From assembly GCA_023413555.1 (NCBI GenBank), contig JAEZPG010000015.1, forward strand, positions 1-48,546: a DNA stretch of 48,546 nucleotides, read 5' to 3'. Shown piece after piece: positions 42,028 to 48,546 of this stretch; positions within the stretch are counted from its first letter, which is position 1; each line of letters opens with the position of its first letter. A model generated the notes under the pieces. That model was given only the letters and a program-made list of their open reading frames with translations. It made no database searches and was not told the origin of the DNA. This stretch comes from Bacillota bacterium (GTDB lineage: Bacteria; Bacillota; Clostridia; Lachnospirales; Lachnospiraceae). Made by a program: the position numbers and the translations under genes.

Positions 42028-45000
42028 ATGCAAAAGAGTACGGTAGAACAAAACAACTACTGCACAGAAGAGAGTAAACGTACTAGAATCGGTTTATATG
42101 ATCCTCGTTTTGAACATGATAACTGTGGAATTGGTGCAGTTGTAAACATCAAAGGAAAAAAGACACATGAAACCGTAATGGGAGCTCTTAGAATTGTAGA
42201 GAATCTGGAACATCGAGCCGGAAAGGATGCTGAAGGAAAGACGGGTGATGGAGTAGGTATTCTGCTACAGATTTCCCATAAGTTCTTCAAGAAGGCAGTA
42301 TCCTCCTTAGGAATTGCGTTAGGAGAAGAAAGAGAATATGGTGTCGGAATGTTCTTCTTCCCACAGGATGAATTGTGTAGAAATCAAGCTAAGAAGATGT
42401 TTGAGATTATTGTGGAAAAAGAAGGCTTAGAGATTCTTGGGTGGAGGCAAGTACCTACCTATCCCGAGATTTTAGGTCAGAAGGCTCTTGAGTGCATGCC
42501 ATATATTATGCAGTGCTTTATAAAAAAACCAAAGAATGTCAATATTGGTCTGGATTTTGATCGTAAACTCTATATAGCAAGAAGAATATTTGAGCAAAGT
42601 AACGATGATACCTATGTAGTATCCTTATCCTCTAGAACCATTGTATATAAAGGAATGTTTTTGGTGGAGCAGTTACGTTTGTTTTTCCAAGATTTACAAA
42701 GCTCAGACTACGAATCAGCCATTGCCATTGTACACTCCAGATTTAGTACGAATACCAATCCAAGTTGGCAACGTGCTCATCCAAATCGTCTTATCGTTCA
42801 TAATGGAGAGATTAATACCATTCGCGGCAATGCAGATAAGATGCTAGCGAGAGAGGAAACGATGGAATCTGAGCAACTTACAGGAGAACTTCATAAAGTA
42901 CTTCCAGTAGTCAACACAGAGGGTTCTGATTCAGCTATGCTAGATAATACCTTGGAATTTCTGGTAATGAGTGGTATGGAGTTACCTCTTGCCATGATGA
43001 TTACCATTCCAGAGCCATGGACGAATAACAAGAGTATCAGTAAATTCAAACGTGATTTCTATCAGTACTATGCCACTATGATGGAGCCATGGGATGGGCC
43101 TGCATCCATCTTATTTAGTGATGGAGATATTATGGGGGCTGTCCTCGACCGCAATGGACTTCGTCCTTCTCGTTATTATATTACCAAGGATAATCATTTA
43201 ATTCTGTCCTCCGAGGTTGGTGTATTGGAGATACCGGATGACCAGGTGGTAAAGAAAGACCGTTTAAAACCAGGTAAGATGTTATTAGTGGATACTATTG
43301 CAGGAAAAGTGATAGATGATGATGTCTTGAAGGAATCCTATGCCACCAGACAACCATATGGAGAGTGGCTTGATTCTAACTTGATTAACTTAAAGGATCT
43401 TAAAATTCCTAACAAGAAGATAAAGGAATATTCCAAGGATGAGCGTGCCAGATTGCAGAAGGCCTTTGGTTATAGCTATGAGGATTTAACAACATCCATT
43501 CTTCCTATGGCATTAAATGGTGGTGAGCAAATCTCTGCTATGGGGGTAGATAGCCCGATACCGGTATTATCTAATCAACCACAGCCATTGTTTAACTATT
43601 TTAAGCAGTTGTTTGCCCAGGTAACTAATCCACCGATTGACGCTATTCGAGAGGAAATTGTGACCTCCACCAGTGTGTATATCGGAGAGGATGGCAACCT
43701 GTTAAAGGAAGTTCCGGAGAACTGTAAGGTTATAAAGATTAACAATCCTATTTTGACCAATACGGATTTATTAAAAATTAAAGAAGCAAAGGTAGATGGC
43801 TTTAAAGTAGAAGTGGTCCCTATTACTTATTATAAAAACACTTCTCTTGCCAAAGCCATTGATCGATTGTTTATTGAGGTAGACAGAGCTTTTAAGGATG
43901 GAGCCAACATTATTATTCTGTCTGACCGAGGGGTTGATGAAAATCATGTAGCCATTCCTTCCCTATTGGCTGTATCTGCGCTTCAGCAGCATCTTGTTAA
44001 CACCAAGAAGAGAACCAGCGTTGCGATGATCTTAGAAAGTGCTGAGCCAAGAGAGGTACATCATTTTGCGACTTTATTAGGTTATGGTGCTTGTGCAGTT
44101 AATCCATATCTTGCGCAATTAAGTATTAAAGAGCTGATTGAAAACAATATGCTAGACAAGGACTACTATGCAGCAGTGGATGACTATAACAAAGCTATCC
44201 TAAAAGGAATTGTTAAGATTGCTTCCAAAATGGGAATTAGTACAATTCAGTCCTACCAAGGTTCTAAAATCTTTGAGGCTATCGGTATTGGCAAAGATGT
44301 CATAGATAAGTATTTTACGGATACCGTAAGCAGAATTGGAGGCATCAGCTTAAAGGATATTGAACGTCAGGTGGACCGTTTGCACACCAAGGCTTTTGAT
44401 CCGCTTGGGCTTTCTGTTAATTTGGACTTAGATAGTGTGGGAAGCCACAAAGAAAGAAGTGGAAAAGAGGAGCATCTTTACAATCCTCAGACGATCCATT
44501 TACTACAAATGGCTGCTCGCACAGGCGATTACAATATCTTCAAGCAGTATACATCCTGTATCAATAGAGAAGATAATAGGGCGAATCTCCGTGGATTACT
44601 GGATTTTGACTATCCAGAGCAGGGGATTAATATTGATGAAGTGGAGAGTGTAGACACCATTGTGAGGCGTTTTAAGACAGGTGCCATGAGCTACGGTTCT
44701 ATCTCTAAAGAAGCTCATGAGTGCATGGCTATAGCCATGAATAATTTGCATGGAAAGAGTAACAGTGGAGAAGGCGGTGAGTCCTTAGAACGTTTAAAAA
44801 CAGGCAAGGATGGTTTAAATAGATGCTCCGCCATTAAGCAGGTAGCGTCTGGTCGTTTTGGAGTTACCAGTAGATACCTGGTAAGTGCCAAGGAGATTCA
44901 GATTAAGATGGCACAGGGTGCTAAACCGGGAGAAGGTGGACACCTTCCTGGTAAGAAGGTATATCCTTGGGTTGCAAAGACCAGACACTCCACCCCTGGT

Positions 45001-46614
45001 GTGAGCTTGATTTCTCCACCTCCTCATCACGATATTTATTCTATTGAGGATTTGGCACAACTCATCTATGATTTAAAAAATTCCAATAAAGAAGCAACCA
45101 TTTCAGTAAAATTAGTATCAGAAGCTGGAGTGGGTACAATTGCAGCAGGTGTTGCCAAAGCTGGGGCTGGGGTAATCCTAATTTCCGGTTATGATGGTGG
45201 AACAGGTGCAGCTCCAAGAAGCTCCATTTACAATGCTGGCCTGCCTTGGGAATTAGGTTTGGCAGAGACACATCAGACTTTGATTATGAATGGTCTTCGT
45301 AGCAGAGTGCGCCTAGAAACAGATGGTAAGTTAATGACAGGGCGGGATGTTGCAATCGCAGCGCTACTGGGTGCTGATGAATTTGGATTTGCCACAGCTC
45401 CATTGGTAACTATGGGCTGTGTCATGATGCGTGTATGTAACTTGGATACCTGCCCGGTTGGGGTTGCAACCCAGAATCCAGAGCTTCGTAAGAATTTCAA
45501 AGGAAAGCCGGAGTATGTTGAGAACTTCATGCGTTTTATTGCTGAGGAACTTCGTGAATATATGGCAAAGCTTGGTGTGAAGACAGTTGCTGAACTGGTT
45601 GGACGAGGAGATCTTTTGAAAGCTAAGACCATCGTAGGCCATACCAAAGAAAGAATTAAGAGTATAGATTTATCTGCAATTTTAAATAACCCATTTGCCA
45701 AGGAAACTAAGGATAATCATTACAATCCTGCAAATCTCTATAACTTCCAACTTGAAAATACCATTGATGAAAAAGTATTTTTAAAGAAATTTAAAAGTGC
45801 TCTTGCAACCGGTCAGAAGAAGACCATAGAAGTGGAGATTACCAATATCGACCGCTCTCTAGGGACTATATTTGGATCAGAAATTACGAAGAAATACGAT
45901 GACACCTTAGAAGAGGATACCTTTACGATTCAGTGTAAGGGTAGTGGTGGTCAGAGCTTTGGAGCCTTTATTCCAAATGGCTTAACCTTACGACTTCAGG
46001 GTGACAGTAATGACTATCTTGGAAAAGGTTTATCAGGCGGTAAGATTGTGGTATATCCATCTGCCAATGCTGCATTTAAAGCAGAAGATAACATTATCAT
46101 CGGTAATGTTGCCCTATATGGAGCTACCAGTGGTAAGGTATTTATCAATGGTATTGCAGGAGAACGCTTCTGTGTACGTAACTCTGGAGCAACTGCAGTT
46201 GTAGAAGGCGTTGGTGACCATGGTTGTGAATATATGACAGGTGGACGTGTGGTGGTTCTTGGTACAACTGGTAAAAACTTTGCAGCCGGTATGAGTGGTG
46301 GAATTGCCTATGTCTTAGATGAGAACAGTGATTTATACATGAAAATGAATAAAGAGCTGGTTAGTGTAGAGACCGTTTGTGAAAAGTATGACGTCCTAGA
46401 GCTGAAAGCTATGATTGAGGAGCATGTAAAAGCCACAGGTTCCCAGAAAGCTCAGAAGATTTTAGATAATTTCAGTGAGTATCTGCCTAAATTTAAGAGA
46501 ATTATTCCACATGATTATTGTAGGATGCTTCAAACCATCGCACAGATGGAAGAAAAAGGTCTAGCCAATGAACAGGCACAAATTGAGGCATTTAACACGA
46601 TTATGAAGAAATAA
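42028..46614 (+). CDS. gltB: Glutamate synthase large subunit
   Basis: Alpha subunit of GOGAT, 1528 aa, which makes two glutamates from glutamine and 2-oxoglutarate. A 32-residue propeptide precedes the expected mature nucleophile C33 (DNCGIGAVV). The glutaminase domain includes HNGEINTIRGNADK. The FMN/2-oxoglutarate domain contains GEGGES and KPGEGGHLPGKK. The 3Fe-4S ligands are C1131, C1137 and C1142 (CVMMRVCNLDTC). The C-terminal beta-helix carries GGQSFGAF and DYLGKGLSGGKIVVYP. The ATG follows GAGGCGGTAAC. It is transcribed with gltD, 23 bases downstream, behind a leader with an attenuator. Confidence 0.97.
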   Translation: MQKSTVEQNNYCTEESKRTRIGLYDPRFEHDNCGIGAVVNIKGKKTHETVMGALRIVENLEHRAGKDAEGKTGDGVGILLQISHKFFKKAVSSLGIALGEEREYGVGMFFFPQDELCRNQAKKMFEIIVEKEGLEILGWRQVPTYPEILGQKALECMPYIMQCFIKKPKNVNIGLDFDRKLYIARRIFEQSNDDTYVVSLSSRTIVYKGMFLVEQLRLFFQDLQSSDYESAIAIVHSRFSTNTNPSWQRAHPNRLIVHNGEINTIRGNADKMLAREETMESEQLTGELHKVLPVVNTEGSDSAMLDNTLEFLVMSGMELPLAMMITIPEPWTNNKSISKFKRDFYQYYATMMEPWDGPASILFSDGDIMGAVLDRNGLRPSRYYITKDNHLILSSEVGVLEIPDDQVVKKDRLKPGKMLLVDTIAGKVIDDDVLKESYATRQPYGEWLDSNLINLKDLKIPNKKIKEYSKDERARLQKAFGYSYEDLTTSILPMALNGGEQISAMGVDSPIPVLSNQPQPLFNYFKQLFAQVTNPPIDAIREEIVTSTSVYIGEDGNLLKEVPENCKVIKINNPILTNTDLLKIKEAKVDGFKVEVVPITYYKNTSLAKAIDRLFIEVDRAFKDGANIIILSDRGVDENHVAIPSLLAVSALQQHLVNTKKRTSVAMILESAEPREVHHFATLLGYGACAVNPYLAQLSIKELIENNMLDKDYYAAVDDYNKAILKGIVKIASKMGISTIQSYQGSKIFEAIGIGKDVIDKYFTDTVSRIGGISLKDIERQVDRLHTKAFDPLGLSVNLDLDSVGSHKERSGKEEHLYNPQTIHLLQMAARTGDYNIFKQYTSCINREDNRANLRGLLDFDYPEQGINIDEVESVDTIVRRFKTGAMSYGSISKEAHECMAIAMNNLHGKSNSGEGGESLERLKTGKDGLNRCSAIKQVASGRFGVTSRYLVSAKEIQIKMAQGAKPGEGGHLPGKKVYPWVAKTRHSTPGVSLISPPPHHDIYSIEDLAQLIYDLKNSNKEATISVKLVSEAGVGTIAAGVAKAGAGVILISGYDGGTGAAPRSSIYNAGLPWELGLAETHQTLIMNGLRSRVRLETDGKLMTGRDVAIAALLGADEFGFATAPLVTMGCVMMRVCNLDTCPVGVATQNPELRKNFKGKPEYVENFMRFIAEELREYMAKLGVKTVAELVGRGDLLKAKTIVGHTKERIKSIDLSAILNNPFAKETKDNHYNPANLYNFQLENTIDEKVFLKKFKSALATGQKKTIEVEITNIDRSLGTIFGSEITKKYDDTLEEDTFTIQCKGSGGQSFGAFIPNGLTLRLQGDSNDYLGKGLSGGKIVVYPSANAAFKAEDNIIIGNVALYGATSGKVFINGIAGERFCVRNSGATAVVEGVGDHGCEYMTGGRVVVLGTTGKNFAAGMSGGIAYVLDENSDLYMKMNKELVSVETVCEKYDVLELKAMIEEHVKATGSQKAQKILDNFSEYLPKFKRIIPHDYCRMLQTIAQMEEKGLANEQAQIEAFNTIMKK

Positions 46615-46637
46615 ATCAGCAGAAAGGATGTGGAAAA

Positions 46638-48125
46638 ATGGGTAAACCAACGGGATTTATGGAATACAAGCGTAATGAAAATAAAACAATTGAACCAAAG
46701 GATAGAATCAAGAATTTTAATGAATTTCACATTCCTCTATCAAAGGAGGAACGGCAGATTCAGGGTGCCAGATGTATGGAATGTGGTGTGCCATTTTGCC
46801 AGTCAGGAATGTTGATTGGTGGCATGACCTCAGGATGTCCATTAAATAATCTGATTCCGGAGTGGAATGACCTCTTATATAGAGACAATTTAGAGCAGGC
46901 TCTTGCCAGGTTATTAAAGACGAACAATTTTCCGGAGTTTACTGCCAGAGTGTGTCCGGCGCCTTGCGAGGCAGCCTGCACCTGCAATCTTCACAGTGAT
47001 TCGGTAGATATTAAGGGCAATGAGTATGGTATCATTGAGAATGGATTTGATGCTGGCTATATGAAGGCGACCGAACCATTGGTTCGTACCGGTAAAAAGG
47101 TTGCAATCATTGGCTCTGGTCCATCTGGACTTGCAGCAGCAGACCAGCTTAATAAAAGGGGACACCTTGTGACAGTATTTGAACGTCATGACAGAGTGGG
47201 TGGACTACTCATGTATGGAATTCCAAATATGAAACTGGAAAAGGAAATCATTGAACGAAGAATAAGACTTATGGAAGAGGAAGGCGTTATCTTTAAAACA
47301 AATGCGGATGTAGGCAAGAATGTAAACGCAGAAGAGCTTATGAAGGAGTATGACCGGATTATTTTGGCTTGTGGTGCTTCCAATCCAAGGGATATTAATG
47401 TGAAAGGCCGTGAGGCAAATGGAATATATTTTGCGGTGGATTATCTAGCCTCCATTACAAAGAGTCTTCTTGACTCAAGGTTTGAAGATAATAACGTGAT
47501 TAGCGCTAAGGGAAAGAAGGTTCTTGTCATTGGTGGTGGTGACACAGGAAATGACTGTGTTGGTAGCTCCATTCGTCAGGGATGCGCCTCTGTCCTTCAA
47601 TTGGAAATGATGCCAAAGCCTCCAGCCTACCGTGCTGAAAATAATCCTTGGCCAGAATGGCCAAAGACCTTAAAGACCGACTACGGTCAAGAGGAAGCTA
47701 TCTATGTCTTTGGTCAGGATCCAAGGGAATACCAGACTACGGTAAAGGAATTCCTTGCAGATGAAAATGGCAATGTGATGAAAGCGATAACGGTAAAACT
47801 GGAGTTTAAATATGACGAGGAAATTGGGCGTAATGTTATGGTAGAGGTTCCTGGAAGTGAAAAGGAAATTGAGGCAGACCTAGTGCTTATCGCAGCGGGT
47901 TTCTTAGGTGCTCAGGATTACGTAGCTAAGGCTTTTGGAGTAGAACTTAATGAGCGAACCAATGTCTATACGGTATCAGGCCAATTCCAGACTAGCAGAG
48001 AGAATATCTTTGTAACCGGTGATATGCATAGAGGGCAGTCCCTTGTGGTTTGGGCGATTCGTGAAGGTAGAGATGTGGCCAGAGTGGTGGATGCACATTT
48101 GATGGGGTATTCTAATCTGGAATAG
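46638..48125 (+). CDS. gltD: Glutamate synthase small subunit
   Basis: Beta subunit of GOGAT, 495 aa, which passes electrons from NAD(P)H through FAD and two 4Fe-4S clusters to GltB. N-terminal cluster cysteines: ARCMECGVPFCQSG, SGCPLNN and VCPAPCEAACTC. FAD binding: VAIIGSGPSGLAAAD. NAD(P)H binding: VLVIGGGDTGNDC. GDMHRGQSLVVWAIREGR is the conserved C-terminal FAD segment. GAAAGGATG lies upstream of the ATG. It ends the operon before a strong terminator. Confidence 0.97.
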   Translation: MGKPTGFMEYKRNENKTIEPKDRIKNFNEFHIPLSKEERQIQGARCMECGVPFCQSGMLIGGMTSGCPLNNLIPEWNDLLYRDNLEQALARLLKTNNFPEFTARVCPAPCEAACTCNLHSDSVDIKGNEYGIIENGFDAGYMKATEPLVRTGKKVAIIGSGPSGLAAADQLNKRGHLVTVFERHDRVGGLLMYGIPNMKLEKEIIERRIRLMEEEGVIFKTNADVGKNVNAEELMKEYDRIILACGASNPRDINVKGREANGIYFAVDYLASITKSLLDSRFEDNNVISAKGKKVLVIGGGDTGNDCVGSSIRQGCASVLQLEMMPKPPAYRAENNPWPEWPKTLKTDYGQEEAIYVFGQDPREYQTTVKEFLADENGNVMKAITVKLEFKYDEEIGRNVMVEVPGSEKEIEADLVLIAAGFLGAQDYVAKAFGVELNERTNVYTVSGQFQTSRENIFVTGDMHRGQSLVVWAIREGRDVARVVDAHLMGYSNLE

Positions 48126-48216
48126 GGAGTATCTGTTCACGCTTAGATTGAACTATGTAGTGGCACGTAAGAATGGATAATTTCTAAAGATATACTGAGG
48201 AATGTTTTTAAAGAAG

Positions 48217-48265
48217 AGAAAGGATATCTTCAAGGGGATGAACCCTTGAGGTTATCCTTTCTTTT
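48217..48265 (+). terminator. Terminator of gltBD
   Basis: A long hairpin with outer stem AGAAAGGATA/TATCCTTTCT (48217-48226 with 48253-48262) and inner stem TCAAGGG/CCCTTGA, ending in TTTT. Confidence 0.88.
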
Positions 48266-48333
48266 GCTAAGATGTATATTAACGTGATATAAGAAAGTAC
48301 TAGTATAAGGGAGAAAAAAGTAGAGGGAGTTAT

Positions 48334-48546
48334 ATGGGAAAGTCTGAAAATACAGGTATTACCAGTATATGACTACATAGAAGAAGTAAAAGTATTATTT
48401 TTGGAGTATACCAATATGCTAATAAAAGGGGATCCGGAGTTTAAGAAATATCTTATAGTACAAAAGTATGATAAGGAATTGGAGGATCTTGAAGTAAAGT
48501 ATGGTCTGCCGGATGGACGACTGTATGTAGCTTATTGTGATGGGAT
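48334..48546 (+). CDS. GNAT family acetyltransferase, partial, apparently frameshifted at its start
   Basis: The ATG at 48334 has a fitting ribosome site (GAGGGAG), but its frame stops after twelve codons. The frame one base on is open to the window end and reads LKIQVLPVYDYIEEVKVLFL, then EYTNMLIKGDPEFKKYL, LEVKYGLPDGRLYVAYCDG, which looks like the N-terminus of a GNAT acetyltransferase. Removing one A from the AAA at 48339-48341 would join start and frame as M-G-S-L-K-I-Q. So it is either a frameshift mutation, a sequencing error, or a gene starting later (TTG 48401 or ATG 48416) that lacks a ribosome site. The 3' end is outside the window. Confidence 0.6.

Noticed and set aside
45273..45701. 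Long antisense open frame within gltB
   Set aside because: It lies opposite conserved GltB core (the 3Fe-4S region), has no ribosome site and no recognisable motif; it is a shadow of codon use on the other strand.
1..48546. CRISPR arrays, tRNA or rRNA genes, prophage
   Set aside because: No regularly spaced repeats, no tRNA cloverleaf or conserved rRNA stretch, and no phage structural or integrase genes were seen by eye.

Overview
The window looks like a chromosomal segment of an anaerobic, spore-forming Clostridia, most like Lachnospiraceae (Clostridium phytofermentans-like). This is inference from gene content and order: a SecD-SecF fusion, the relA / metallo-hydrolase / hemZ / hisS / aspS run, an AspRS2-GatCAB operon behind a T-box, a split transketolase, a PdaB-like deacetylase, AT-rich DNA and strong AGGAGG ribosome sites. 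Almost all genes lie on the + strand. No tRNA, rRNA, CRISPR array, prophage or complete insertion sequence was seen.

Layout. 1-125: stacked hairpins resembling the 3' end of an IS200/IS605-type element or a TnpB omega RNA, cut by the window edge. 345-6400: secDF, an M50-type membrane protease, recJ and apt. 6496-14675: one translation and stringent-response operon (bifunctional relA/spoT, MBL hydrolase, hemZ, an HD-GYP protein, hisS, bacterial-type aspS). 14747-15306: a DUF1294 membrane protein and a cold-shock protein. 15580-19752: a Cys-rich protein, a ferredoxin-ASKHA protein of the corrinoid-activator type and a PAS-EAL protein. 19817-22627: upp (minus strand), a PAS protein and an orphan membrane protein. 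22751-26912: M18 aminopeptidase, two-subunit transketolase behind a structured leader, and a PdaB-like deacetylase. 27045-27393: a decayed VTC-domain (polyphosphate polymerase) pseudogene. 27741-31164: glnA, an ANTAR antiterminator protein, dapF and an LRAT-fold protein. 31410-31568: a 52-aa acidic protein behind a near-consensus promoter. 31845-36726: T-box, archaeal-type AspRS and gatCAB. 36821-41717: a secreted papain-like protease with InlB-type repeats, a small membrane protein and a FliK-like protein (the last two on the minus strand). 41912-48125: gltB-gltD behind an attenuator. The window ends inside a GNAT gene whose start looks frameshifted.

How the genes fit together. Nitrogen assimilation is a clear theme: GlnA and GltBD form the GS-GOGAT cycle, and the RNA-binding ANTAR protein sits directly after glnA. 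The gltBD leader can fold either into an intrinsic terminator or into a hairpin with an A1/G4 hexaloop, the type of site ANTAR proteins bind. A second theme is aminoacyl-tRNA supply: HisRS, a canonical AspRS, and a separate AspRS2-GatCAB set for amidating mischarged tRNA under a T-box whose likely specifier is the Asn codon AAC. Signalling genes include (p)ppGpp and c-di-GMP enzymes, one of which (EAL) has an altered metal-site motif.

All calls rest on reading the sequence by eye and on remembered family motifs; no database search was run. Promoter and RNA-structure calls are pattern matches without experimental support.
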